In this document: positions 1 through 6,824 of the stretch, one piece after another
Layout: the number at the start of each line of letters is the position of its first letter
Position numbering within the stretch: position 1 is the first letter of the stretch
NCBI GenBank assembly: GCA_043769005.1
Contig: JAYVJV010000303.1
Coordinates: 1 to 9,106, forward strand
DNA length: 9,106 nt
Direction: 5' to 3'
DNA from: JAAFIP01 sp043769005
GTDB taxonomy: Bacteria > Pseudomonadota > Gammaproteobacteria > Burkholderiales > Burkholderiaceae_C
The notes under the pieces: generated by a model
What the model saw: only the letters and a program-made list of their open reading frames with translations
The model's database searches: none
What the model was told of the DNA's origin: nothing
Program-made: the position numbers and the translations under genes

Positions 1-468
1 CTTGCCCGATATCACTTCGCCAATTTCCGCTCGCCCTGAGCCTGTCGAAGGGTCTGCCACATTGATCTCATAGAACCCATCTTTAGCCGCCACAAACGAG
101 CCGCGACCATGAAAGAAGGTCACCTTGTTCTTTTTCAACAAGTACAAAATCCCGTCGTTGTTCTGCTTCACCACAGTATCTTTGCGCCCCAACATCTTGG
201 CCACATCCATGGTCAAATCTTTGAGCCCAATCCCGTGGTCCGCAAAGTGATGCCCCGCCTGCTCAAAATGCTCTGAACTTTGCAGCAATGCCTTGGATGG
301 AATGCAACCTACATTGGTGCAGGTGCCGCCAGGTGCTGGCCCGCCCTTAGAGTTTTTCCACTCATCAATACAAGCCACTTGGAAACCAAGCTGCGCTGCG
401 CGGATAGCAGCAATGTAGCCACCAGGGCCTGCGCCGATGACGATCACGTCGAATTGTTTAATACTCAT
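1..468 (-). CDS. lpdA: Dihydrolipoyl dehydrogenase (E3), N-terminal 156 residues, cut by window edge
   Basis: E3 reoxidises the dihydrolipoyl group of E2 and passes electrons through FAD to NAD+; here it would serve the 2-oxoglutarate dehydrogenase complex. I translated this strand by hand from the ATG at 468-466. The protein opens MSIKQFDVIVIGAGPGGY, with the FAD-binding GxGxxG at residues 12-17. The redox-active pair is C50/C55 in GGTCTNVGCIPSK, typical of proteobacterial Lpd. About 156 of roughly 475 residues are present and the 3' end is missing. It is the last visible gene of the sucA-odhB-unknown-lpdA series, starting 55 bp after the small gene, with no strong Shine-Dalgarno (a weak GAAAG lies upstream). 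An oddity is residues 139-146 (DPSTGSGR), encoded by a dispersed REP-like repeat kept in frame. The gene is intact as far as seen. The family call is firm; specificity for this complex comes from context. Confidence 0.96.
   Translation of the reverse strand, partial: MSIKQFDVIVIGAGPGGYIAAIRAAQLGFQVACIDEWKNSKGGPAPGGTCTNVGCIPSKALLQSSEHFEQAGHHFADHGIGLKDLTMDVAKMLGRKDTVVKQNNDGILYLLKKNKVTFFHGRGSFVAAKDGFYEINVADPSTGSGRAEIGEVISGK
29..52. repeat. REP-like dispersed repeat inside the lpdA coding sequence
   Basis: The plus strand reads TCGCCCTGAGCCTGTCGAAG then GG at 31-52; read on the lpdA strand the core is CCCTTCGACAGGCTCAGGG. I recall this core as a very common dispersed palindromic repeat of many proteobacterial genomes, including Comamonadaceae, usually between genes. 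The ends pair (CCCT with AGGG; TCG with CGA). Here it is translated in frame as DPSTGSGR, residues 139-146 of E3. The match to the remembered consensus is nearly complete, but it is from memory, not a database search. Confidence 0.7.
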
Positions 469-523
469 TTACAAGCTTTCAAAACACGGGGGGAATTCAA
501 GAGGAACGGCAGTCGAGGGAAAT

Positions 524-790
524 TTATGGCGCAATACAGTGCAGACCTAAGACGTTTGAAGGGTGATCCAATACGCCTTCACCATTTTCGAATCTGTAAA
601 ACGAAGCCATCGCGTCCTGGCTAATCGTGATCTTCATATCGTCGTGGCGAAGGAAGTAATCGACGCACGCTCCTTTTTCATCGCGAACGCGAAAAAAAAA
701 CGCTCCATCTAATGACTTGCACAGCAAACCAGTCACGCCAGCTGCGGGCGTTTCAGTTGCAACCTCGGGACCGTACCGTACTTTTTTCAT
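524..790 (-). CDS. Small hypothetical protein (88 aa) between odhB and lpdA
   Basis: I do not recognise a function. The 88-residue product begins MKKVRYGPEVATETPAAGV and has no signal peptide or membrane segment. The mid part (about 20-50) looks like a small beta-rich fold with a hydrophobic strand (GAFFFRVRD) and the stretch DYFLRHDDMKITI. The C-terminal third contains ASFYRFENGEGVLDHPSNVL. The ATG lies 8 bp after the odhB stop (TGA at 801-799), with GGA four bases upstream, so translation probably depends on coupling to odhB. The stop is TAA at 526-524. Operonic position, tight spacing and a natural soluble composition argue that it is a real gene. Base composition is somewhat more AT-rich than odhB. 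Usual odh operons run odhA-odhB-lpd directly, so this gene is an extra. A role with the complex is only a guess from position. Confidence 0.7.
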   Translation of the reverse strand: MKKVRYGPEVATETPAAGVTGLLCKSLDGAFFFRVRDEKGACVDYFLRHDDMKITISQDAMASFYRFENGEGVLDHPSNVLGLHCIAP

Positions 791-798
791 TTTCCGGA

Positions 799-2085
799 TC
801 AGATATCAAACAACAAACGCGCCGGATCTTCCAGCGCGTCTTTCATCGCTACCAAGCCCAGCACGGCTTCGCGGCCGTCGATGATGCGGTGGTCGTAGCT
901 CATGGCGAAGTAGTTCATGGGGCGCACGACCACTACGCCGTTTTCTACGACTGCGCGGTCTTTGGTGGCATGTACGCCGAGGATGGCGGACTGGGGTGGA
1001 TTGATGATGGGGGTGGACATCATCGAGCCGAAGGTGCCGCCGTTGGAAATCGAGAAGGTGCCGCCGGTCATGTCTTCAATGCCGAGCTTGCCTTCCTGCG
1101 CTTTTTTACCGAACTCGGCGATCTTTTTCTCGATGTCAGCAAAGCTCATTTGATCAGCGTTGCGCAAAATGGGCACCACCAGGCCGCGTGGGCTGCCCAC
1201 GGCGATGCCGATGTCAAAGTAGCCGTGGTAGACGATGTCGGTGCCATCGACCGAGGCGTTGAGCACCGGGAATTTCTTCAACGCATGCACCGCGGCTTTG
1301 ACAAAGAAGCTCATGAAGCCCAGCTTGGTGCCGTACTCTTTCTCAAACTTTTCCTGGAAGCGCTTGCGCATTTCCATCACCGGGGCCATGTTGACTTCGT
1401 TAAACGTCGTCAAGATAGCGTTGGTGGACTGCGATTGCAGCAAGCGCTCGGCTACGCGGGCGCGCAGGCGGCTCATCGGTACGCGCTGCTCGGGGCGCTC
1501 GCCCAGGTCTACCGCAGGCGATGCCACCTGGGGCAACACTTTAACCGGTGCGCCAGTAGGAATAGTGGCTGCAGCGCCCGTAGATGGTGCGTAAGCAGCT
1601 ATTTTATTGGTAGCGCCTCCAGCCACAGCAGCCAGCACATCGCCCTTGGTCACGCGGCCATCTTTGCCACTGCCCGCTACCGATCCAGCGGCCAGGCTGT
1701 TGTCAGCCATGATCTTGGCGGCGGCGGGCATGGCCACACCAGCCATTGAGCCACCCGTGCTGGCTGCTGGGGACACAGGCGCAGGCGCTGCTGCGACGGC
1801 AGCCTTGGTGGCGGTTGGGGCAGCCAGCGCAGCGCCCGCAGTGGCTGCGGTGTCGATACGCGCAATCAGCTGCTCGGCCGCCACAGTGCCGCCATCAGCC
1901 ACCAGGATTTCGGTAATTACGCCAGCGCTGGGCGCGGGCACTTCAAGCACGACTTTGTCGGTCTCGATCTCGATCAATATTTCGTCGATGGCGACAGCGT
2001 CGCCGACTTTCTTTTTCCACTGCAACATGGTGGCCTCGGCCACGGATTCGGACAGTTGCGGTACTTTGACTTCTACGATTGCCAT
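799..2085 (-). CDS. odhB: Dihydrolipoyl succinyltransferase, E2 of 2-oxoglutarate dehydrogenase
   Basis: E2 transfers the succinyl group from its lipoyl arm to CoA, forming succinyl-CoA, and is the structural core of the cytoplasmic complex. The 428-residue protein shows the full E2 order. The lipoyl domain is residues 1-75, with the lipoylated lysine K44 in ETDKVVLEVPAP. An Ala/Pro-rich linker (about 78-115) follows, then a peripheral subunit (E3/E1)-binding domain (about 118-157, containing AAAKIMADNSLAAGSVAGSG and GRVTKGDVL). The catalytic domain (about 197-428) has the acyltransferase motif DHRIIDGREA with H399 and D403. Length is normal for the family (about 400-430). The start ATG at 2085-2083 is supported by AGGA five bases upstream. 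It is downstream of sucA and separated by a 157-bp gap that holds a large palindrome, and is followed after 8 bp by the unknown small gene. The sucB name is equivalent. Confidence 0.98.
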   Translation of the reverse strand: MAIVEVKVPQLSESVAEATMLQWKKKVGDAVAIDEILIEIETDKVVLEVPAPSAGVITEILVADGGTVAAEQLIARIDTAATAGAALAAPTATKAAVAAAPAPVSPAASTGGSMAGVAMPAAAKIMADNSLAAGSVAGSGKDGRVTKGDVLAAVAGGATNKIAAYAPSTGAAATIPTGAPVKVLPQVASPAVDLGERPEQRVPMSRLRARVAERLLQSQSTNAILTTFNEVNMAPVMEMRKRFQEKFEKEYGTKLGFMSFFVKAAVHALKKFPVLNASVDGTDIVYHGYFDIGIAVGSPRGLVVPILRNADQMSFADIEKKIAEFGKKAQEGKLGIEDMTGGTFSISNGGTFGSMMSTPIINPPQSAILGVHATKDRAVVENGVVVVRPMNYFAMSYDHRIIDGREAVLGLVAMKDALEDPARLLFDI

Positions 2086-2122
2086 ATATTTCCTATTGAG
2101 GGAGGGAGAGAAGGGAATTTTT

Positions 2123-2213
2123 GAACGCAGAGGGCGCGAAGGTTACGCAAAGTGCGCAGAAGAAGACAAAGAAAATTTGCGGCCTCTGCGTAATCTTTGC
2201 GACCTCTGCGTTC
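2123..2213. repeat. Large imperfect palindrome in the sucA-odhB gap
   Basis: Two 39-base arms face each other: 2123-2161 (starts GAACGCAGAGGGCGCGAAGG) and 2175-2213 (reverse complement starts GAACGCAGAGGTCGCAAAGA), with a 13-base spacer. By hand alignment 31 of 39 positions match, with the outer 11 identical. Each arm is itself built of a short unit of the type ACGCAGAGG / ACGCAAAG repeated about four times. I recall GCAGAGG/GCAAAG palindromes of this kind as dispersed elements in betaproteobacterial and other genomes. It fills most of the 157-bp gap and should fold into a long hairpin in the operon mRNA, with possible effects on transcript stability or on E1:E2 ratio. That effect is inference. 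Confidence 0.85.
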
Positions 2214-2241
2214 TGGTATCCGTTCCCGAATTCCTATTTAT

Positions 2242-5103
2242 TTACTTAGTTAAAACGAAACCTTTGAGCTTGGCGAAAGCGCCATCCACCAGCGCTTTTT
2301 GCTGCTCCTGGTGCAGGTGCGCATAGCCCGCCGCTGGCGACGCTGAGGCTGCGCGGCCCGAATAGCCGAGCTTTTGACCGTCGCTCATGTTCTCGTGGAT
2401 GTTGTGCTGGATGAAGAACCACGCGCCCTGGTTTTGTGGTTCGTCCTGGCACCACACGATGTCAGTCGCGTTGGGGTACTTTTTCAGCTCAGTCGCGAAG
2501 GCCTTGTGCGGGAACGGGTAGACCTGCTCCACGCGCAGGATGGCGACATCGTCCACGCCTTTTTCTTCGCGCTTGCGCACCAGGTCGTAGTACACCTTGC
2601 CCGAACAGGCGATCACGCGCTTGACCTTTTTGGCCTCCAGCGCTTTGTTCTCTGGGATCACCGTCTGAAAACCGCCCTTGGTGAACTCGGAAAGCGGCGA
2701 GGCTGCGTCCTTGGCACGCAGCAGCGACTTGGGGGTCATGATGATCAGCGGCTTGCGCAGGTTGCGGATCATCTGGCGGCGCAGTACGTGAAAGATCTGG
2801 CTGGCCGTGGTGGGCTGCACGATTTGCATGTTGGCATCTGCCGCCAGCTGCATAAAACGCTCCAGACGGGCCGATGAATGCTCTGGCCCCTGCCCTTCGT
2901 AGCCGTGCGGCAGCATGAGGGTGATGCCGTTCACACGGCCCCATTTGACTTCGCCACTGGCGATAAACTGGTCAATCACCACCTGCGCGCCGTTGGCAAA
3001 GTCGCCAAACTGGGCTTCCCAAATGACCAAGGTGTTCGGGTCGTTCGACGCGTAGCCGTACTCAAAACCGAGCACGGCTTCCTCAGACAGCAACGAGTCG
3101 ATGACCACAAACGGTGCCTGGCCGTCGGCCACATTTTGCAACGGGATGTAGGTGCCCGAGTCCCACTTTTCGCGGCTCTGGTCATGGATGACCGAGTGGC
3201 GGTGGGTAAAGGTGCCACGGCCGCAGTCTTCGCCGGAGAGGCGCACGGGATAGCCCGACGCAACCAGGGATGCAAAGGCCATGTGCTCGCCCATGCCCCA
3301 GTCCACCGGGATGTCGCCACGGCCCATGGCGGCGCGGTCGTCGTAGACTTTTTTCACCAACTGGTGCGCCGTCACGGTGGCGGGAATGGTGGTGATCTTC
3401 TCAGCAATGCGCTTCCACTCGGCCATGGGGATGGCGGTGTCGCCTGCGTCTGTCCATTTGTTGCCAACATAGGGCCGCCAATCCACCGCGTACTTGCTTT
3501 TGAAGTTGGTGATGGTGATGTCTTCGGTGTGCTTGCCTTCGTCCATCGCCGCCCGGTACTGCTTGAACATGTCGTCGCCCAGCGTCTCGCCCAGCCCTTG
3601 CGTCGTCAGTTTGTCGGCATACAGCTTGCGCGTGCCGGGGTGGGCCGCAATCTTCTTGTACATCAGCGGCTGGGTCAGCGCGGGGGTGTCCTGCTCGTTG
3701 TGGCCGAGTTTGCGGAAGCAGATGATATCTACCACCACGTCTTTGTTGAACTCCTGGCGGTACTCCAGCGCCCACTGGGTGCACAGCACCACGGCCTCGG
3801 GGTCGTCACCATTCACATGCAGCACCGGGGCCTCGACCATCTTGACCACGTCGGTGCAATAGATGGTGGAGCGGGTGTCGCGCGGGTCGCTGGTGGTAAA
3901 GCCGATCTGGTTGTTGATGACGATGTGCACCGTGCCGCCGGTGTAGTAGCCGCGCGTTTGCGCCAACGCCAGCGTTTCCATCACCACGCCCTGGCCGGCA
4001 AAGGCCGCGTCGCCGTGCACCAGTACGGGCAGCACGCTGTCGCCAATGGCATCACCACGGCGGTCCATGCGGGCGCGCACGCTGCCTTCGACCACCGGGT
4101 TGACGATCTCCAGGTGCGAGGGGTTGAACGCCAGCGTCAAGTGCACCGGGCCACCGGGGGTGGTCACGTCGGAGCTGAAGCCCTGGTGGTATTTCACGTC
4201 GCCTGCGGGCAGGTCTTCAGGGGCGGTGTGGTCAAACTCGGCAAACAAGTCTTTGGGCATCTTGCCCAGGGTGTTGACCAGCACGTTCAGGCGGCCCCGG
4301 TGGGCCATGCCGATCACTACTTCCTGCACGCCTGCTACACCGGCCTTTTGCACCAGCTCGTCCATGCAGGCAATAAAACTCTCGCCACCTTCCAGCGAGA
4401 AGCGCTTTTGACCGACGTATTTGGTGTGCAAATAGCGCTCCAGGCCTTCGGCGGCCGTGAGGTTTTGCAGAATGTTCTTTTTCTCGTCATTCGTAAAGCT
4501 GGGCTTGCTGCGAATGCTCTCTAATTTTTGCTGCCACCAACGCTTTTCGTCCTGGTTGGTGGAGTACATGTACTCGGCACCGATGGTGCCGCAGTAGGTT
4601 TCGCGCAGGGCGTTGAGCAGCTCGCGCAGGGGCATGCTCTCTTTGCCAAAATAGGTGTTGCTGGTGTTGAACACCACTTCCTGGTCGGCATCAGTAAAGC
4701 CGTAGTAGGCAGGATCCAGATCAGGGATGTGCTCGCGCTCGGTACGCTGCAAAGGGTCCAGGTTGGCCCAGCGAGCACCGACGTTGCGGTAGGCAGCGAT
4801 GAGCTGCTGCGCAGCCGTGCGCTTTTTACCCATGGCGGCATCTGTGCTGGCGGTCACTACATGGGTTACACCCTGTTTGGCGCGCTCGGCAAAGGCGTTG
4901 ATGACGGGCAGATGGGCTACATCATGGGCAGTGCTGCCGTCTGATGCGGGCACGTTTTGCAGTGCATCGAAATAGCTGCGCCAGGAGTCGGTGACGGAGC
5001 CGGGGTTGGCAAGATAGTTTTCGTACATCTCCTCGACATACGGGGCGTTGCCGCCGAATAGATAGGTATTGCTACCGTATGCCTGGTATACAGACGCTGA
5101 CAT
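2242..5103 (-). CDS. sucA: 2-oxoglutarate dehydrogenase E1 component (thiamine diphosphate)
   Basis: E1 decarboxylates 2-oxoglutarate with thiamine diphosphate and reductively succinylates the E2 lipoyl group in the TCA cycle. The 953-residue protein has normal length. Its N-terminal segment (SNTYLFGGNAPYVEEMYENY) is the expected E2-docking region. Family motifs follow in order: IGMAHRGRLNVL (264-275), FNPSHLEIVNPVVEG (326-340), GDAAFAGQG (364-372, cofactor region), NNQIGFTT (397-404), HVNGDDPEAV (429-438), RKLGHNEQDTPALTQP (464-479), GEDCGRGTFTHRHSVIHDQ (624-642), HGYEGQGPEHSSARLERF (733-750) and a C-terminal WCQDEPQNQGAW (884-895). The start ATG at 5103-5101 is chosen because GGAGGT (5117-5112) lies 8 bases upstream; an in-frame ATG at 5136 has no such site and adds an atypical Arg-rich leader. 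Stop is TAA at 2244-2242. It is the first gene of the operon. odhA is an equivalent name. Confidence 0.98.
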   Translation of the reverse strand: MSASVYQAYGSNTYLFGGNAPYVEEMYENYLANPGSVTDSWRSYFDALQNVPASDGSTAHDVAHLPVINAFAERAKQGVTHVVTASTDAAMGKKRTAAQQLIAAYRNVGARWANLDPLQRTEREHIPDLDPAYYGFTDADQEVVFNTSNTYFGKESMPLRELLNALRETYCGTIGAEYMYSTNQDEKRWWQQKLESIRSKPSFTNDEKKNILQNLTAAEGLERYLHTKYVGQKRFSLEGGESFIACMDELVQKAGVAGVQEVVIGMAHRGRLNVLVNTLGKMPKDLFAEFDHTAPEDLPAGDVKYHQGFSSDVTTPGGPVHLTLAFNPSHLEIVNPVVEGSVRARMDRRGDAIGDSVLPVLVHGDAAFAGQGVVMETLALAQTRGYYTGGTVHIVINNQIGFTTSDPRDTRSTIYCTDVVKMVEAPVLHVNGDDPEAVVLCTQWALEYRQEFNKDVVVDIICFRKLGHNEQDTPALTQPLMYKKIAAHPGTRKLYADKLTTQGLGETLGDDMFKQYRAAMDEGKHTEDITITNFKSKYAVDWRPYVGNKWTDAGDTAIPMAEWKRIAEKITTIPATVTAHQLVKKVYDDRAAMGRGDIPVDWGMGEHMAFASLVASGYPVRLSGEDCGRGTFTHRHSVIHDQSREKWDSGTYIPLQNVADGQAPFVVIDSLLSEEAVLGFEYGYASNDPNTLVIWEAQFGDFANGAQVVIDQFIASGEVKWGRVNGITLMLPHGYEGQGPEHSSARLERFMQLAADANMQIVQPTTASQIFHVLRRQMIRNLRKPLIIMTPKSLLRAKDAASPLSEFTKGGFQTVIPENKALEAKKVKRVIACSGKVYYDLVRKREEKGVDDVAILRVEQVYPFPHKAFATELKKYPNATDIVWCQDEPQNQGAWFFIQHNIHENMSDGQKLGYSGRAASASPAAGYAHLHQEQQKALVDGAFAKLKGFVLTK

Positions 5104-5355
5104 ATTTGCTGACCTCCGTCTCCCTAAGGGAAACATAAGCTGGTTGATAAACCTTCCGCGACACGGCTGAACCGGTTAGCGGATGCGACATGGCTGGGAA
5201 GGGCCTTTACTAGTCAAGTCAGATTGTGACAGATTTGATCAACGATAATCTGATACTTATCAACAAGATTGCCAAAGATAGTTGACTCCATATTTTTTTG
5301 TGTAAAAGCATCATCAATTTGTCCAATCTAGGAATACCCGCTAAGTACGTCGCAT
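5104..5355. promoter_or_regulatory. Divergent upstream region of sucA and the small plus-strand gene
   Basis: This 252-bp gap is AT-rich compared with its flanks, especially 5220-5330, as expected for a region holding promoters for the odh operon (minus) and the small gene (plus). On the sucA side a Shine-Dalgarno GGAGGT lies at 5117-5112. Immediately upstream of it is a 7-bp stem with a TTA loop (5118-5134, GTTTCCC/GGGAGAC on the minus strand, with one T-G pair). Symmetric elements include TTGATCAA (5235-5242) and GATAA/TTATC (5244-5261), possible operator sites. For the plus strand, TTGCCA (5269-5274), 16 bases, then TATTTT (5291-5296) could be a weak promoter. I found no convincing -35/-10 pair for sucA. 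Confidence 0.5.
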
Positions 5356-5598
5356 ATGCCATTGCCTGAAAAAATGACCGAGTCGCAAATCAAACGCAGG
5401 GTCAGCGAGATAAGCGAGTCCTCTATGCCGATCTTTGAGGCCTTGTTTCAAAAGCACGCCCAGTACATCCGTCAGCAACGTGACCTGGAAGCCCGTGCCA
5501 TCGGCGTGGCGATTTTGGAAGCCCTCAACGCCCTGGAGCAAATTGTCTACCAAAGTCAGCAACCGTTGAACTCGGGTTTAGGTCAATTTACTGCCTGA
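5356..5598 (+). CDS. Small hypothetical protein (80 aa), helical, upstream of sucA
   Basis: I do not recognise a function. The reading frame encodes 80 residues (MPLPEKMTESQIKRRVSEIS...). Most of residues 8-66 look like charged amphipathic helices (for example IKRRVSEISES, FEALFQKHAQYIRQQRDLEA, ILEALNALEQIVYQ), with no signal peptide or membrane helix. Third codon positions are largely G/C in the middle of the frame, in keeping with real coding. Neither ATG at 5356 nor the in-frame ATG at 5374 has a clear Shine-Dalgarno; the second would give a 74-residue product starting MTESQIKRR. The gene points away from sucA and converges on the transporter gene. The opposite strand also has an open frame (5562-5341), but its composition looks less like a protein. 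Confidence in a real gene is moderate. Confidence 0.55.
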   Translation: MPLPEKMTESQIKRRVSEISESSMPIFEALFQKHAQYIRQQRDLEARAIGVAILEALNALEQIVYQSQQPLNSGLGQFTA

Positions 5599-5669
5599 AA
5601 ATCACCGTTTTCAAGGCAAGAAACCTTAAAATCCTTATAGATATTGCGCAAGCAGCTATCAATATCATA
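5599..5669. repeat. Convergent gap with an ATAGCTGCTTGCGC-type repeat
   Basis: This gap separates the 3' ends of the small gene (plus) and the transporter (minus). It contains GATATTG (5640-5646) and its exact inverse CAATATC (5660-5666) around the core GCGCAAGCAGCTAT. On the minus strand this reads TTGATAGCTGCTTGCGC, which I recall as a frequent extragenic repeat in Comamonadaceae genomes, often placed just after genes. The 7-bp stem with a 13-base loop directly follows the transporter stop codon and may protect or end its transcript. The family assignment is from memory; the inverted repeat is seen directly. Confidence 0.55.
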
Positions 5670-6818
5670 CTAATCCAGCTTGAGCTTAGCCGCCAGCAGC
5701 GCCCCCGCCCCTACCCCCGCACCCACCACCCAAAACAGCGCGGCCACGCCTACTGCCGCACCCGCCAGCCCAAACACCATGGGCATCAACACGCTGGAGC
5801 CGTTGATCGCCATCAGGCGCAGGCCCAGGGCTTCGCCATGGCGGTCCTCCGGCGTGATCTGGTGCAGGGTGCTCATAATCATCGGCTGCACGCTGCCCAG
5901 CGTAAAGCCCAAAAACACCGAGCACACGCCCATCGACAGCGCGGTGGGCATCAGCGGGTACACCGCAAACAGCATGGCGGTGAGCGCCATGGCCACGGTA
6001 ATCACCGCCCATTCGCGCAGGCTGTGCGCCAGCATGGGCAGCAGCACGCGCACGGCAGCAGCGGCGATAGCAAACGCACCCAGAATGGTGCCGATCACAC
6101 TGGCGCTGTAGCCGCGCTCGTGGCCCAGCACCGGCACGACAAAGGTGTGCACGTCCCAGCAGGAGGACAGCAGCCAGTTGACGATCATCAGGCGGCGCAT
6201 CTGCGGCTCGCGCAGCAAGTCCCAAAACTGCTTTTTTTGCTCGGTTTTAGCGGCAATAGGCGCCAACTCCTGGGTATTGCGCACCCAAAACCAGGTGACG
6301 ATAGGCAAAAAAGCCAGGAACAAAAATGCGGCGCGAAAACTGACAAAGTCAATCAGCAGCCCCGCCATGAAAGGGCCCAGAAAGTTCGACACTGCCGGGC
6401 CAATAGAGAGCCAACTAAACACCTGCTTGAGCTGCAGCGGGTTTTCAGCCGCACGCCCCACATGGCGCTGCAGCGCAATGACTGCAATGCCCGTGGCACC
6501 GCCGCTGCACAGCGCGGCAATGCACAGGGTGGCAAAGTGCGGTAGCGCAGCAGCCAATAGCAAGCCACTGCTGGCCATGATGATGGCCAGCCCCACGGGC
6601 TTTTTCAGCCCATGGGCATCGGCGTAGCGCCCGGCAGGAATGGCCAAAAATACCTGGGTGAGCGCAAACAGTGCCAGCAGCACCCCTACCGCCGCCGCGC
6701 TAAAGCCCTCGCGCAGCGCCCACAGCGGCGCTGCCATGCGCATGCCTGCCATGGCACCGTGCAGGCACACCTGTCCCACGATCAGGTGCAATAAGGGGCG
6801 CGAGAGTGAATTATTCAA
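5670..6818 (-). CDS. Major facilitator superfamily transporter, 12 helices, substrate unknown
   Basis: The 382-residue protein is strongly hydrophobic throughout, with about twelve membrane segments in two halves of six. They are split by a basic cytoplasmic loop around 180-210 (VRNTQELAPIAAKTEQKKQF). The loop between helices 2 and 3 carries the MFS motif A in the form GRYADAHGLKK (63-73). Length suits compact drug/metabolite exporters of the MFS_1 class. It acts in the inner membrane using a proton or ion gradient; the substrate cannot be told from sequence. The start is TTG at 6818-6816, 6 bp after the rmuC stop, with GAGGAAGG (6835-6828) as ribosome site about 10 bases upstream inside the end of rmuC. 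The first in-frame ATG would remove the first helix (residues 1-22), so TTG is preferred. Co-transcription with rmuC is likely, but a functional link is not evident. Confidence 0.9.
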   Translation of the reverse strand: MNNSLSRPLLHLIVGQVCLHGAMAGMRMAAPLWALREGFSAAAVGVLLALFALTQVFLAIPAGRYADAHGLKKPVGLAIIMASSGLLLAAALPHFATLCIAALCSGGATGIAVIALQRHVGRAAENPLQLKQVFSWLSIGPAVSNFLGPFMAGLLIDFVSFRAAFLFLAFLPIVTWFWVRNTQELAPIAAKTEQKKQFWDLLREPQMRRLMIVNWLLSSCWDVHTFVVPVLGHERGYSASVIGTILGAFAIAAAAVRVLLPMLAHSLREWAVITVAMALTAMLFAVYPLMPTALSMGVCSVFLGFTLGSVQPMIMSTLHQITPEDRHGEALGLRLMAINGSSVLMPMVFGLAGAAVGVAALFWVVGAGVGAGALLAAKLKLD

Positions 6819-6824
6819 GAGGTT

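Noticed and set aside
712..1749. Long plus-strand open frame (345 codons) opposite odhB
   Set aside because: The minus strand encodes an unmistakable E2 protein with all domains. The opposite frame is His/Ala/Gly-rich low-complexity sequence, as expected from the complement of a GC-rich gene.
2878..4524. Very long plus-strand open frame (548 codons) opposite sucA
   Set aside because: It lies wholly within sucA, whose motifs are continuous on the minus strand. The complement has the Val/His/Gly/Arg-rich composition typical of an antisense shadow, and no recognisable domain.
5101..5136. Upstream ATG at 5136 as the start of sucA
   Set aside because: It adds MFPLGRRRSAN, unlike family N-termini, and reads through the GGAGGT ribosome site that fits the ATG at 5103.
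5341..5562. Minus-strand open frame (73 codons) opposite the small gene upstream of sucA
   Set aside because: It overlaps the better plus-strand candidate and has no ribosome site; of the two, the plus-strand product has the more protein-like composition and third-position bias.
5593..5617. Hairpin GCCTGAAAA...TTTTCAAGGC as an intrinsic terminator
   Set aside because: The stem has a bulge and neither strand has a run of T after it. It also overlaps the end of the small gene, so terminator function is not supported.
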